DNA from: Thalassotalea sp. ND16A
GTDB taxonomy: Bacteria; Pseudomonadota; Gammaproteobacteria; Enterobacterales; Alteromonadaceae
Reading direction: 5' to 3'
NCBI RefSeq assembly: GCF_000764205.1
Contig: NZ_JQDZ01000009.1
Span: 1 to 64,000 of the forward strand
Length of the DNA: 64,000 bases
Shown: positions 6,922 to 16,072 of the stretch, piece by piece
Numbering within the stretch: position 1 is the first letter of the stretch
How the letters are laid out: each line of letters opens with the position of its first letter
The notes under the pieces: model-generated
What the model saw: the letters and a program-made list of their open reading frames with translations, nothing else
The model's database searches: none
Told to the model about the DNA's origin: nothing
Program-made: the position numbers and the translations under genes

Positions 6922-7947
6922 ATGAACCATGTATTGCAACAACTGCTCGACGGTAAGGATTTAAGCCAAAGCCAAACCGAAGATTTTTTCAGTAAAGTAG
7001 TGCAAGGCGAAATAGAGCCGGCATTACTAGCCAGTGTGTTAACCGCGTTAAAAATAAAGGGCGAAACGCCTGATGAGATAGCAGGCGCCGCCGTGGCAAT
7101 AAGAAATGCAGCAAAAGCATTTCCAGCAACCGATGAAATGCTGGTTGATTGCGTTGGCACCGGCGGCGATGGTCACAGCACCATTAATATATCAACGACG
7201 GCAGCAATTGTTGCTGGCGCTTGTGGTCTCAAGGTTGCCAAACATGGCAATCGTAGCGTTTCCAGCAAATCTGGCTCTGCCGATTTACTCGAAGCCTTTG
7301 GCGTCAATTTAATGATGTCACCTCAGACGGCGGCAAAAAGTATTGCACAAAGTGGCGCGTGTTTTTTGTTTGCACCTAATTATCATCTCGGCTTTAAACA
7401 CGCCGCCCCCGTTCGGGCGGCAATGGGAGTGAGAACCCTGTTTAATATTCTTGGTCCATTGGTTAACCCGGCAGCACCTAAAGTTATGTTATTGGGAGTT
7501 TATACGACAGAATTGTTGATGCCGATAGCCAAAGCATTGCAACTTACCGGTGTTCAGCGTGCCTGGGTGGTGCATGGTAGTGGCCTGGATGAGGTCGCGA
7601 TTCATGGCAGCAGCCAAATTATCGAAATTGATGGCGATAGATTAATTGAAAAGACGGTAAAACCGGAAGATTTTGGTTTAGCCACTCATGTTTTAGAAAG
7701 CATCAAAGGTGGCACACCTGAGCAAAATGCGGCCTACTCGCTAGCAATTTTACAAGGTGGTGGTGAACCCGCGCATATTGATGCGGTAACGATAAACACG
7801 GCGGCCTTATTATATTTAGCTGGCAAGGCTAAAAACCTGATTGATGCCACAAAACAAGTACAATTAGTGTTAAAATCGGGGCAAGCAGCAGAAACGTTAA
7901 AGGCAATGGTTGCAATCAGTAATGGGGTTGAGAGTAGTAATGACTAA
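6922..7947 (+). CDS. trpD: Anthranilate phosphoribosyltransferase
   Basis: TrpD transfers the phosphoribosyl group of PRPP to anthranilate. The 341-residue protein has a helical N-terminal domain (about 1-70), then the PRPP-binding GTGGD motif (79-83), KHGNRSVSSKSGSAD (about 107-121), and the GVRTLFNILGPLVNPA block. The start at 6922 is preceded by AAAAGGA with 8-base spacing and begins one base after the trpG stop. A longer in-frame start at 6877 would run inside trpG and is rejected. The 3' end overlaps trpC by 8 bases (ATGACTAA), so coupled translation is expected. Confidence 0.96.
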   Translation: MNHVLQQLLDGKDLSQSQTEDFFSKVVQGEIEPALLASVLTALKIKGETPDEIAGAAVAIRNAAKAFPATDEMLVDCVGTGGDGHSTINISTTAAIVAGACGLKVAKHGNRSVSSKSGSADLLEAFGVNLMMSPQTAAKSIAQSGACFLFAPNYHLGFKHAAPVRAAMGVRTLFNILGPLVNPAAPKVMLLGVYTTELLMPIAKALQLTGVQRAWVVHGSGLDEVAIHGSSQIIEIDGDRLIEKTVKPEDFGLATHVLESIKGGTPEQNAAYSLAILQGGGEPAHIDAVTINTAALLYLAGKAKNLIDATKQVQLVLKSGQAAETLKAMVAISNGVESSND

Positions 7948-9346
7948 TACGATAGAGAAAAATATTTTAGAGAAAATTGTCGCAGATAAACGCATTGAGC
8001 TTGTTCAGCTGAAGCAAGAGTTACCTTTAGCAAATTTTATTGATCAGCTACAACCTACCAGTAAAGATATGTATAAAGCCCTGGCTGAGGAAAATGCCGG
8101 TTTTATTTTAGAGTGTAAAAAAGCTTCACCGTCGAAGGGCTTGATCAGAGAAGTGTTTGATGTGACTGACATTGCCGGTGTATATAGTAAGTACGCCAGT
8201 GCCATTTCGGTGCTCACCGATGCGAAATACTTTCAAGGTTGTCACGACTATTTAAAAACGGTGAGTGACATGGTGGACTGCCCGGTACTGAATAAAGACT
8301 TTTTTATCGATGAATACCAAATACATTTGGGCCGTTATTATGGTGCCGATGCAATTTTACTGATGTTAAGTGTGTTATCCGATGAGGAATATAACGCGCT
8401 GGCGAAAGTAGCAAAAAGCTATAACATGGCCATTTTAACGGAAGTCTCGAACGTTGCAGAAACGGAGCGAGCGATTGCCCTTGACGCCAAATTAATTGGC
8501 ATTAACAACCGAAATTTGCGCGATCTTTCCACCGATTTAACCCGCACCTTCGAATTAGCACCGATGATCCCGGATGATAGGTTAATTATTTCCGAATCGG
8601 GGATTTATACCAATAAGCAGGTAAGAGAATTAGCGCCTGCGGTAGACGGTTTTCTAGTGGGCAGCTCAGTGATGGCAAAAGATGATATTGACCTTGCTTG
8701 TCGTGAGTTGATCTATGGCACTAATAAAGTTTGCGGTTTAACGTCTGTTGCCGACATTAGTGCCGTGATTGATGCCGGTGCGATTTATGCCGGCTTGATC
8801 TTTGCCGAAAAATCACCACGTTGTATCAGTTTTGAACAGGCAAGACGCATTAAAGATGAAATTTTTGACTCGCCTATTGCCGGAATCAACTTTGTCGGTG
8901 TCTTTAAAGATCAAAGCCTTAGTGAAGTTGCCAACATTGCCAATCACTTAGCCCTTGATGTAGTACAATTGCATGGTAGCGAATCTGACAGTTATATTGC
9001 TGAGCTACGAGAGCACTTGTCATCGAGTTGCGCAATCGTGAAAGCGGTAAGTGTGAATGACAGCATTCCACCGTTTAGCGATGTCGCCGATAGCATCTTG
9101 CTCGATGCCAAACAAGGCGGTAGTGGCGAAGCCTTTAACTGGCAATTGTTAGAGCAAAGTCAGCAAGATCTTAGCAAAGCGATGCTTGCCGGCGGCTTAT
9201 CAACAGACAATATTGCTAGCGCACAACTATTATGCAACGACCTGGATTTATCGGGTCTGGATCTTAATTCCGGCGTTGAAAGCGCGCCAGGCATTAAAGA
9301 TCATCAGAAACTTACACAAGCGTTCGCGCTTATCAGACGTTATTAA
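7940..9346 (+). CDS. trpCF: Bifunctional indole-3-glycerol phosphate synthase / phosphoribosylanthranilate isomerase
   Basis: This 468-residue fusion performs two consecutive steps of Trp synthesis, the Amadori isomerisation and the ring closure. The IGPS half (about 1-255) shows ILECKKASPSKG with catalytic Lys, NKDFFIDEYQIHLGRYYGAD, IGINNRNLRD and ISESGI. The PRAI half (about 256-468) shows KVCGL with the general base Cys, VQLHGSES, LLDAKQGGSGEAFNW with the general acid Asp, and LAGGL. The ATG at 7940 lies within the trpD stop region (8-base overlap); an in-frame ATG at 7910 would overlap trpD by 38 bases and is less likely. The C-F fusion is normal in gammaproteobacteria. Confidence 0.96.
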   Translation: MTNTIEKNILEKIVADKRIELVQLKQELPLANFIDQLQPTSKDMYKALAEENAGFILECKKASPSKGLIREVFDVTDIAGVYSKYASAISVLTDAKYFQGCHDYLKTVSDMVDCPVLNKDFFIDEYQIHLGRYYGADAILLMLSVLSDEEYNALAKVAKSYNMAILTEVSNVAETERAIALDAKLIGINNRNLRDLSTDLTRTFELAPMIPDDRLIISESGIYTNKQVRELAPAVDGFLVGSSVMAKDDIDLACRELIYGTNKVCGLTSVADISAVIDAGAIYAGLIFAEKSPRCISFEQARRIKDEIFDSPIAGINFVGVFKDQSLSEVANIANHLALDVVQLHGSESDSYIAELREHLSSSCAIVKAVSVNDSIPPFSDVADSILLDAKQGGSGEAFNWQLLEQSQQDLSKAMLAGGLSTDNIASAQLLCNDLDLSGLDLNSGVESAPGIKDHQKLTQAFALIRRY

Positions 9347-9361
9347 CGAGGCAGTCGTATC

Positions 9362-10573
9362 ATGACTCAAACAACTCAACACACATTAGATCCCTATTTT
9401 GGCGAATTTGGTGGCATGTATGTCAGCGAATTATTGGTGCCAGCGTTAGAGCAATTAGAAGCGGCGTTTATCGACTCACAGAGCGACGAAGCGTTTCAGG
9501 CTGAATTTAACAAACTGCTCAACTCCTTTGCCGGTCGACCAACACCACTGACCTTATGTCGAAATATTGTCGATAATCCGCTGGCAAAGATTTATTTAAA
9601 ACGTGAAGACTTACTACACGGCGGAGCCCATAAAACCAATCAGGTTCTTGGTCAGGCGCTGCTGGCAAAGAAAATGGGCAAAACTGAAATCATCGCCGAA
9701 ACCGGTGCTGGCCAGCACGGTGTTGCGACCGCAATAGCCTGTGCCCTGCTCGGCTTAAAATGCCGGGTTTACATGGGTAAGGTAGATTGTGAGCGCCAAC
9801 AACCTAACGTGTTCCGAATGGAATTAATGGGTGCAGAAGTGATACCAGTGACCGCTGGCTCTGGTACGTTAAAAGATGCGGTAAATGAAGCATTGCGCGA
9901 CTGGTCGGCAAATTATGACAAGGCTCATTATTTGTTAGGTACAGCTGCAGGGCCGCATCCGTTCCCAACGATAGTAAGGGAATATCAAAAGATGATCGGT
10001 ATTGAAGCGAAAGCTCAAATTTTAGCAGAGCAAGGCAGTCTTCCCGATTACGTAGTCGCTTGTGTTGGTGGTGGCTCTAATGCCATTGGCATGTTCCATG
10101 ATTTTATCAATGATACTGAGGTTAAGCTCATTGGCGTTGAAGCCGGAGGTAAAGGCATAGACACAGCACAACATGGTGCGACTTTAGTTGCCGGCAGCAA
10201 AGGTATGCTGCACGGCGCCTACACTTACATCATGCAAGACAAATATGGCCAAATTGAAGAGTCATACTCTGTATCTGCAGGGCTTGATTATCCGGGCGTG
10301 GGCCCACAGCATTCGCTGTTGAAAGAGATTGGTCGCGCCACTTATGTCGCAATTAATGATGATGAAGCCCTGGATGCTTTTCAAACTCTGTCTAGGACTG
10401 AAGGGATCATTCCAGCGCTTGAATCATCGCATGCTTTAGCGCATGCGTTAAAGATTGCCGAATCCGCAACTATCGAGACGGTAATACTGGTGAATTTATC
10501 AGGCCGAGGCGATAAAGATTTAACTCATGTTCATAGTATTTTAAGTGGTGAAAACTACCGGGAGAACAAATAA
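9362..10573 (+). CDS. trpB: Tryptophan synthase beta chain
   Basis: TrpB condenses indole with serine using pyridoxal phosphate, in an alpha2-beta2 complex with TrpA. The 403-residue sequence has the PLP lysine Lys91 in GGAHKTNQ, the phosphate-binding loop [10 protein letters not shown], the substrate loop [10 protein letters not shown], and the LSGRGDKD C-terminal motif. It starts 15 bases after trpCF. Its stop overlaps the trpA start as TAATG, typical of tightly coupled subunits needed in equal amounts. Confidence 0.97.
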   Translation: MTQTTQHTLDPYFGEFGGMYVSELLVPALEQLEAAFIDSQSDEAFQAEFNKLLNSFAGRPTPLTLCRNIVDNPLAKIYLKREDLLHGGAHKTNQVLGQALLAKKMGKTEIIAETGAGQHGVATAIACALLGLKCRVYMGKVDCERQQPNVFRMELMGAEVIPVTAGSGTLKDAVNEALRDWSANYDKAHYLLGTAAGPHPFPTIVREYQKMIGIEAKAQILAEQGSLPDYVVACVGGGSNAIGMFHDFINDTEVKLIGVEAGGKGIDTAQHGATLVAGSKGMLHGAYTYIMQDKYGQIEESYSVSAGLDYPGVGPQHSLLKEIGRATYVAINDDEALDAFQTLSRTEGIIPALESSHALAHALKIAESATIETVILVNLSGRGDKDLTHVHSILSGENYRENK

Positions 10574-11409
10574 TGTCTAGCACTTTTACAGCCACAACAT
10601 CGACTGCCGGTCAGCGCTACAATGAATGTTTTGCCAGTCTCGCCGACAAGCAGCAAGGGGCATTTATTCCATTTGTTACCATTGGCGATCCCAATAAAGA
10701 GCAATCAATCAAGGTCATCAAAACCTTAATTGATAACGGTGCCGATGCATTAGAGCTTGGCATACCGTTCTCTGACCCAAGCGCCGATGGTGTTACCATT
10801 CAAATGGCAGCCAAACGTGCCTTGGATGCGGATATTAACACTGATGTTTGTATTGATATTCTCAAAGAAATCCGAGCGTATAATAGCAGCATTCCTATCG
10901 GCTTATTACTGTACGCCAATTTAGTGTTTGCCCGAGGACTGGATAAGTTTTATGGCGATATGAAAGCGGCTGGTGTTGATTCAGTACTGATCGCCGATGT
11001 GCCGATGCGCGAAAGTGAAAAGTTTGAACAGGCAGCACTAAAACATGATGTGGCGCCAATATTTATTGCCCCACCAAATGCATCAACTGACACTTTGAAA
11101 AAAGTTGCTGCGCACGGCCAGGGTTATACCTATGTGCTGAGTCGCGCCGGGGTGACTGGCACAGAAGTGAAAGCCAATATGCCCGGCGCTGAATTAATTA
11201 ATACCTTACGCCAATACGATGCCCCGGCACCAGTACTAGGCTTTGGTATTTCCAGCCCGAAACAAGTCTCTGAAGCGATGGAAAATGGTGCTGAGGGGGC
11301 GATTAGTGGTAGTGCAGTAGTTAAAATTATTGAAATCAATCTTGATGACGAAGATGCAATGCTCAATGATTTGGCTAAGTTTGTGCGCGAAATGAAAGCG
11401 GCAAGTTAA
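10573..11409 (+). CDS. trpA: Tryptophan synthase alpha chain
   Basis: TrpA cleaves indole-3-glycerol phosphate and passes indole to TrpB through the intersubunit tunnel. The 278-residue TIM barrel shows [10 protein letters not shown], then [15 protein letters not shown], which contains the two catalytic acids (Glu61 and Asp72, equivalent to Glu49 and Asp60 of E. coli). It also shows [12 protein letters not shown] and LGFGIS. The N-terminus is about 12 residues longer than in E. coli. It is the last gene of the trp operon proper; 101 bases with a 7-bp repeat array separate it from the DUF2897 gene. Confidence 0.97.
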   Translation: MSSTFTATTSTAGQRYNECFASLADKQQGAFIPFVTIGDPNKEQSIKVIKTLIDNGADALELGIPFSDPSADGVTIQMAAKRALDADINTDVCIDILKEIRAYNSSIPIGLLLYANLVFARGLDKFYGDMKAAGVDSVLIADVPMRESEKFEQAALKHDVAPIFIAPPNASTDTLKKVAAHGQGYTYVLSRAGVTGTEVKANMPGAELINTLRQYDAPAPVLGFGISSPKQVSEAMENGAEGAISGSAVVKIIEINLDDEDAMLNDLAKFVREMKAAS

Positions 11410-11455
11410 GGAAAAGCCACGAGTAGCGGGCTTCGAGCTACTGGCAGCTGTTTTT

Positions 11456-11488
11456 TAGCCCGTAGCCCGTAGCCCGTAGCCCGTAGCC
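11456..11488. repeat. Heptanucleotide tandem array, unit TAGCCCG (4.7 copies)
   Basis: Four perfect TAGCCCG units and a partial fifth run without interruption between trpA and the DUF2897 gene. The flank at 11419-11448 contains related words (GTAGCGGGCTTCGAGCTAC) that look like decayed inverted copies. It is one of nine arrays in the window that share the 7-bp period but not the sequence. Confidence 0.9.
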
Positions 11489-11510
11489 ACAAGAACATAT
11501 AAGGTAAATT

Positions 11511-11672
11511 ATGACAACAACAATCTGGTTAATCATTGCTACAGTATTAATGTTTATTGTCAGTGGCATTTATCTGCTTTATAAAAGCGCGAAAAAATTT
11601 AATTTATCAAAACAACAACTGGAAAAAATAAACCAACGCAACAGAGAACAAGATAAGAAAGACAAGGAATAA
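11511..11672 (+). CDS. Small DUF2897-like membrane protein
   Basis: A 53-residue ORF starts at ATG 11511 after an AAGG ribosome-binding site. An N-terminal hydrophobic helix (about residues 5-24, IWLIIATVLMFIVSGIYLLY) is followed by a very charged, Lys/Gln/Glu-rich tail ending DKKDKE. Size, layout and the position right after trpA match the DUF2897 family of Alteromonadales, whose function I do not know. It would be a single-pass inner-membrane protein with a cytoplasmic tail. Co-transcription with trp is possible but the spacer is filled by a repeat array. Confidence 0.75.
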   Translation: MTTTIWLIIATVLMFIVSGIYLLYKSAKKFNLSKQQLEKINQRNREQDKKDKE

Positions 11673-11731
11673 ACTTCAGGGCCAAGATTATATAGAGCGA
11701 ACAGCAGCCCTACACGATATAAGAAATAACA

Positions 11732-11846
11732 CACCGTCATCCCACCGTGCTTTTGGGTGGGACCTCCTAAATTCATAATGAGCCTTTAATAAAACCACCT
11801 TAAAACTGGAGGGGGTTCCGCACAACAACATCACGGAATGACGGTG
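11732..11846. repeat. GTCAT-hairpin repeat pair, outward facing
   Basis: A 115-bp element begins CACCGTCAT and ends ATGACGGTG, giving terminal inverted repeats. The left unit is a hairpin TCCCACC (11740-11746) / GGTGGGA (11756-11762) followed by CCTCC. The right unit is a weaker TTCCG/CGGAA hairpin in inverse orientation. The same layout, with different stem sequences, recurs at 12999-13147, 43567-43774 and 56175-56279. Nothing else is visible in this 225-base gap. Confidence 0.75.
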
Positions 11847-11897
11847 CTTATTTTCCATTAATGTGCATACTTCAGGGATGTCTCTCGCTTCTGATCC

Positions 11898-12176
11898 CTA
11901 CGTTCGATATAACGTTTTGATAATATGATAGCCAAATTTGGTTTTCACGATAGTTGGCGTCAAAATTTCACCGCTAAACACGAATTTATCAAATTGGACA
12001 ACCATCTGCCCCTTCTTAAATTCACCAAGATCTCCGCCTTTTTTCCCTGAGGGACAAGTGGAATATTTTTTCGCTAACGTTTGAAATTTTGCTCCTTTGT
12101 TAAGCTGTGTCAAAATATCTTCAGCTAGTGTCTTATGCTTTACTAAAATATGAAGTGCGTGTGCTGCTCTGGCCAT
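11898..12176 (-). CDS. ppiC: Parvulin-type peptidyl-prolyl isomerase
   Basis: A 92-residue single-domain parvulin, the size of E. coli PpiC (93 residues), catalyses cis-trans isomerisation of prolyl bonds in the cytoplasm. Family features are visible: [11 protein letters not shown] at the N-terminus, [23 protein letters not shown] in the middle and TKFGYHIIK at the end. I place the start at ATG 12174-12176 because an AAAGGGATGG ribosome-binding region precedes it; the longer frame to 12215 adds a non-conserved stretch. It is a monocistronic gene divergent from the carbonic anhydrase gene. Confidence 0.92.
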   Translation of the reverse strand: MARAAHALHILVKHKTLAEDILTQLNKGAKFQTLAKKYSTCPSGKKGGDLGEFKKGQMVVQFDKFVFSGEILTPTIVKTKFGYHIIKTLYRT

Positions 12177-12299
12177 TATCCATCCCTTTAAGAAGATAAA
12201 ATGATTTGACATCATTTTATCATGGAAAACTGCTTTACATAATCATTAGATTTAATGACAATATCGATTAACATTCAGTTTAATTGAGCAATATAACAT

Positions 12300-12899
12300 A
12301 TGGCGTCATTAGAGCATTTATTTGAAAATAATAAGGTGTGGTCAGAAAAAGTAAATCAAGAACAACCAGGCTTTTTTGATAAACTTGCCAAACAACAGTC
12401 CCCTGAATATTTATGGATTGGTTGTTCCGATTCCAGAGTACCGGCGAACCAGTTACTTGGATTGGCCCCCGGTGAGATATTTGTACACCGAAATATTGCC
12501 AATCAGGTAGTTCATACCGACCTTAATTGCCTGTCAGTGATACAATACGCCGTTGAAGTATTAAAAGTGAAGCATATCATCGTTTGTGGCCACTTTGGCT
12601 GTGGTGGCGTAGCAGCTTCCCTCGATGACCAGCAACATGGTTTGATTGATAATTGGCTCCGTCACATCAATGACGTCTACCGTTTCAATAAAGACGAATT
12701 GAATAAATTATCCGGGCAAGAGTTAACCGATAGATTGTGTGAGCTAAATGTGGTGGAACAAGTTGCCAATGTGGCCAATACCACGACATTGATCAAAGCC
12801 TGGAATGCAAATCAGGAAATAACCATTCATGGTTTTGTTTATAATTTACATGATGGTGTGTTGAAAGACTTGAATGTGAGTATCGATACGAGACCATAG
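12300..12899 (+). CDS. can: Beta-class carbonic anhydrase
   Basis: This zinc enzyme interconverts CO2 and bicarbonate in the cytoplasm, supplying bicarbonate for carboxylases. The 199-residue protein has all four expected zinc-site residues at the same numbering as E. coli Can: Cys42 and Asp44 in CSDSR, His98 and Cys101 in GHFGCGGV. VHRNIANQV is also typical. It is a stand-alone gene ending just before a strong terminator. Confidence 0.95.
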   Translation: MASLEHLFENNKVWSEKVNQEQPGFFDKLAKQQSPEYLWIGCSDSRVPANQLLGLAPGEIFVHRNIANQVVHTDLNCLSVIQYAVEVLKVKHIIVCGHFGCGGVAASLDDQQHGLIDNWLRHINDVYRFNKDELNKLSGQELTDRLCELNVVEQVANVANTTTLIKAWNANQEITIHGFVYNLHDGVLKDLNVSIDTRP

Positions 12900-12932
12900 T
12901 TTTCGTTTATCGATAAACTAGAGAACATACCC

Positions 12933-12958
12933 AAAGGAGCCGCAGGCTCCTTTTTTTT
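12933..12958 (+). terminator. Rho-independent terminator of can
   Basis: AAAGGAGCC (12933-12941) pairs with GGCTCCTTT (12945-12953) around a GCA loop, and the run of T continues to 12958. It lies about 35 bases after the can stop. Confidence 0.9.
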
Positions 12959-12998
12959 ACGATTAAACTTGATATGTTATCGAAGCACATTTTGAATT

Positions 12999-13147
12999 TC
13001 GGAGGTCCCGTGGCAAGCACGGGATGACGGAGTACTTTTTCTATAAATATATGATTATTCGAAAGATATTTTTACTAATTTAGTGGTCAATTCAACAATT
13101 TTTATTAATTTAAGCCACGTCATTCCGACGCAGGTCGGGACCTCCTT
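12999..13147. repeat. GTCAT-hairpin repeat pair, inward facing
   Basis: Two hairpins in inverse orientation flank an AT-rich spacer. The first is TCCCGTG (13006-13012) / CACGGGA (13018-13024) followed by TGACGGAGTA. The second is CACGTCA followed by TTCCGAC (13123-13129) / GTCGGGA (13134-13140) and CCTCC. The stems differ from each other and from other copies but keep pairing. With the two terminators, this fills the 337-base gap between can and the TonB cluster. Confidence 0.75.
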
Positions 13148-13182
13148 GCTTCACAACGAGCTTAGTTAACTGTCCTCTGAAA

Positions 13183-13215
13183 ATAAAAAAACCAGCCTTA
13201 AGCTGGTTTTTTATT
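13183..13215 (-). terminator. Terminator of the TonB cluster
   Basis: AAAACCAGC pairs with GCTGGTTTT around CTTAA, with flanking A and T runs. It lies about 20 bases after the stop of the TPR gene on the minus strand. Confidence 0.8.
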
Positions 13216-13236
13216 GATGCTATAAAAAGCGAAAGA

Positions 13237-14502
13237 CTAAATCTTTTTCTTACGTTCAGCAGTGTCTCTGATGTAAGAAGCCCACGCACGCGCGGCTTTT
13301 TTCGTTTTAGGATCTGCTTGTGCTTTTTTAATCGCAACCGTCGCTTGTTTATATTTTTCCTGGTAGAAGTAAGCTTCAGCCAAGGTCATATAAACACGAC
13401 CCGGGTTTTCGATACCTAAGTCAATTGCTTTTTGCAGCGCAACTGTAGCGGCATTGTACTGCTCAGATTGCTGTAACAACATTCCTTGACGGCGGTAATG
13501 TTTTGGATTGTTAGACAGTTTCGCCGTTTCACCAAAGTATTTAGCTGCGTTTTCAATCTCTTGCGAGGCATGAAAGGCATTTGCCATGGTGTAAAGGTTG
13601 GTATCTGTACGCGCAATCAAACCACTATCGATGTACTTTTCCAGCAACATAGCTGATTTATACGGCACATCATTGGTGGCATATAAATTCGCAAGGGTTT
13701 TAATTTCTGACTCCTTGGTCAGGTAACCTTGCTTGTAAGCTAAATCTAAGGTGTAAAGTGCTTTGGTGTAGTCTTCAACTAACATGTAGAACATGCCTAA
13801 TTGCGTCCACCATTGCTTATTCTCAGGGAATATTTGCAACACTTCTTCAAGTACTTTAACCGCTGGTTGATACTGTTTACGTTCGTAATAAGACGTTAAC
13901 TTTAAGATGTATGGATTTTGATTCGGCTCTTTAAACAAACCGATTGCTTTATCGGCAGGGCTGATCATTTTATCCAATTGCTTTAACTCATAATGAGCCT
14001 GGGCAATTTTTACATAAGTATTGGCGTCTTCTTCACAGGTAAAATCCATCCAAGACTGATAATTCGTCAACGCATTTTCATATTGCTTTTCCTGCATTTG
14101 CAAGTCGGCCAATAATTTAATGGTATCGGAATGCTCTTTCTCGTTAAGAACGTTATTTTTTACCGAACTTTCCAGATAAGGAAGTGCCTTTTTCGAATCA
14201 TCACCACCTTTCATTGCATACATATTTGCAATAAAGCGATCAAGATACGCGCGGTCATATTCTTTACTGGTTTCAATATCCAGTAATATTGTAATCGCAT
14301 CATCAACTCGATCTTCCGAATAGGCAGTGAAAGCTTTACCCACTTTTTTACCTACCGATGGACCAACGATCTTAGTACGAGCTTTCTTCTTCGGCACTTC
14401 CTTCGGGCACGCCGCAGCTGCATTAGCTGTGGTTGCCAAAGGTAGAGTCGCCGTAGCGACAAACGCAACCATCATTGAAGAACTGATAAGTTTTTTTAAC
14501 AT
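13237..14502 (-). CDS. Periplasmic TPR protein of the TonB2-type cluster
   Basis: This 421-residue exported protein has an N-terminal signal peptide (hydrophobic stretch about residues 5-29 ending ANAAAACP). The rest is helical tetratricopeptide-like repeats, for example ENALTNYQSWMDF, YTKALYTLDLAYKQGY and NAATVALQKAIDLG. It is the last gene of the cluster and its ATG overlaps the tonB stop (1 base). TPR proteins of this kind regularly end TonB2/TtpC clusters of Vibrio, Shewanella and Colwellia relatives. An accessory role in the energy-transducing complex is inferred from context and no enzymatic motif is visible. Confidence 0.85.
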   Translation of the reverse strand: MLKKLISSSMMVAFVATATLPLATTANAAAACPKEVPKKKARTKIVGPSVGKKVGKAFTAYSEDRVDDAITILLDIETSKEYDRAYLDRFIANMYAMKGGDDSKKALPYLESSVKNNVLNEKEHSDTIKLLADLQMQEKQYENALTNYQSWMDFTCEEDANTYVKIAQAHYELKQLDKMISPADKAIGLFKEPNQNPYILKLTSYYERKQYQPAVKVLEEVLQIFPENKQWWTQLGMFYMLVEDYTKALYTLDLAYKQGYLTKESEIKTLANLYATNDVPYKSAMLLEKYIDSGLIARTDTNLYTMANAFHASQEIENAAKYFGETAKLSNNPKHYRRQGMLLQQSEQYNAATVALQKAIDLGIENPGRVYMTLAEAYFYQEKYKQATVAIKKAQADPKTKKAARAWASYIRDTAERKKKI

Positions 14503-15128
14503 TACTGTGCTCCCCCTTCCTGGTTCATCTTGAAGTCAAGTTGTACTGTCATGCCTGGTTGCATAACCGGTTTGCCATCAACCATTTTAGGTTTGTATTT
14601 CCACTTGCGAAGCGCACGTCTGGCTTCTTTATCAAAAATACGTTTTGGTTGAGCTTTAATGATTTTTACGTCTTCAACTCCACCGACTAAGTTGATGGTA
14701 AAACTCAGTTGCACCCAACCTTCTTTACCGTCTCGCGCTGCTTGAATTGGGTATTTTGGTTCAATACGAACGATTGGCGTTGCTTCACCGTCGCGACCAA
14801 AACCTGCACCTGGTCCTTCCATACCTGCCGACGCGCCTGATAACTCAACACCCGGTACGTTAAACGTCATACCTGCGTTGTCGTTACTAACATCCGGTGT
14901 CGGAGCCTGAGGCTTCGGCGGAGTTTTCGGCGGCGGTGGTGGTGGTGGTGGCACACGTTTGCGTTGTTGTACATTCGACTTAGGTGGCGTAGAAACGATA
15001 TCAATAATGATCTTATCTTGATCATCAACATTACGCTTTGCACCACCAGAAATCAAGAATGCCATAAAGACAAACAAGCCAAAGGTTACAGCAACGCCCA
15101 ATAGTATTGATACTAAAAAGCGAACCAT
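14502..15128 (-). CDS. tonB: TonB energy-transducing protein
   Basis: TonB (208 residues) links the proton-motive force harvested by ExbB/ExbD to outer-membrane receptors. It has an N-terminal membrane anchor (about residues 5-27), a short periplasmic Pro-rich spacer (seven consecutive Pro in RVPPPPPPPPKTPPKP), and a TonB C-terminal domain (about 120-205). That domain contains EPKYPIQAARDGKEGWVQL and RALRKWKYKPK, expected to form the beta-strand contact with the receptor TonB box. The spacer is shorter than in E. coli TonB, as is typical of TonB2 proteins. The gene lies 2 bases after exbD and overlaps the TPR gene. Confidence 0.95.
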   Translation of the reverse strand: MVRFLVSILLGVAVTFGLFVFMAFLISGGAKRNVDDQDKIIIDIVSTPPKSNVQQRKRVPPPPPPPPKTPPKPQAPTPDVSNDNAGMTFNVPGVELSGASAGMEGPGAGFGRDGEATPIVRIEPKYPIQAARDGKEGWVQLSFTINLVGGVEDVKIIKAQPKRIFDKEARRALRKWKYKPKMVDGKPVMQPGMTVQLDFKMNQEGGAQ

Positions 15129-15130
15129 AA

Positions 15131-15535
15131 TTAACCCCCTGAGGCTGCAGCAATAGAAATCTTATCGATCCCTGCATCCTTGATAGCATCCATTACTTTC
15201 ACAACGACACCGTGTTTGGCGCCTTTGTCAGCTTGAATGATTACAATATCAGTTGGTTGTTCTGCTAGTAGTTTTTCGATGTTTGCTGAAACACGTTCAA
15301 CATCAACTACACGCTTGTCCATCCATATTTCACCGTTCTCACGAACAGCAATAAAGATGTTCGCTGAAGGTTTTTTACTTGCATTAGCCGCTTTCGGCTT
15401 TTGCACATCAATACCAGCTTCTTTTACGAATGAAGTGGTAACGATGAAGAAGATAAGCATGATAAACACGATATCTAGCATCGGTGTCATATCAATTGCA
15501 GCTTCTTCGTCTTCACGTTTTATTTTACGAGCCAT
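15131..15535 (-). CDS. exbD: ExbD biopolymer transport protein
   Basis: ExbD (134 residues) forms the proton-conducting part of the ExbBD motor. One transmembrane helix carries the essential acidic residue in DMTPMLDIVFIMLIFFIV (Asp21, equivalent to Asp25 of E. coli). A periplasmic domain follows, with VIIQADKGAKHGVVVKVMDAIKDAGI. The N-terminus is basic and cytoplasmic. It sits between exbB (12-base gap) and tonB (2-base gap). Confidence 0.95.
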   Translation of the reverse strand: MARKIKREDEEAAIDMTPMLDIVFIMLIFFIVTTSFVKEAGIDVQKPKAANASKKPSANIFIAVRENGEIWMDKRVVDVERVSANIEKLLAEQPTDIVIIQADKGAKHGVVVKVMDAIKDAGIDKISIAAASGG

Positions 15536-15547
15536 TAGAAAATCTCT

Positions 15548-16072
15548 CTAGTGATGAGGTAAGCTATCAATCAGCTTAGCCTTCGCCATTTTAACTTTTG
15601 CGTCCAATCTAGAGCTAAAAAACACTCCAGATAGTGCTGCAACCATACCTGCCATTGTAGGAATTGTTGCCATCGAGATACCCGCAGCCATCAGGCGAGG
15701 GTTACCAGTACCTTGTACTGCCATAATTTCGAATACTGCAATCATACCGGTTACAGTACCTAGCAGGCCGATAAGAGGACACATAGCCACCAATGTTTTT
15801 ATGGTTAACATGCGCGCGTCTAATATCTCTGTCGCTTCAGAAATCCATGTATCTCTAATTCTGTGAGCATACCAAGATGTCGTGTCGGTTCGAGCGTCCC
15901 ATTTAGCGATAATATCTCGCTTCAATTTTGGGTAAACTGCTGATAAGAACCAAAACTTCTCGATCATTAGTATCCACATTAAGAAGAGTGCCAAGGCGAC
16001 GAAGTATAATACGCTGCCGCCAGTGGCAATAAATTCCCTGACAGATTCCCAAAGCTCTATCAGGAAAATCAT
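15548..16072 (-). CDS. exbB: ExbB / TolQ-type proton channel protein
   Basis: A 174-residue short ExbB2-type protein has three predicted membrane helices (about residues 15-38, 95-118 and 130-155). It has the MotA/TolQ/ExbB signature around LIGLLGTVTGMIAVFEIMA. With ExbD it would form the inner-membrane motor that energises TonB. It is coupled to the preceding large TolQ-like gene by a 1-base overlap. Having two TolQ/ExbB-family proteins in one operon is characteristic of TonB2 clusters. Confidence 0.94.
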   Translation of the reverse strand: MIFLIELWESVREFIATGGSVLYFVALALFLMWILMIEKFWFLSAVYPKLKRDIIAKWDARTDTTSWYAHRIRDTWISEATEILDARMLTIKTLVAMCPLIGLLGTVTGMIAVFEIMAVQGTGNPRLMAAGISMATIPTMAGMVAALSGVFFSSRLDAKVKMAKAKLIDSLPHH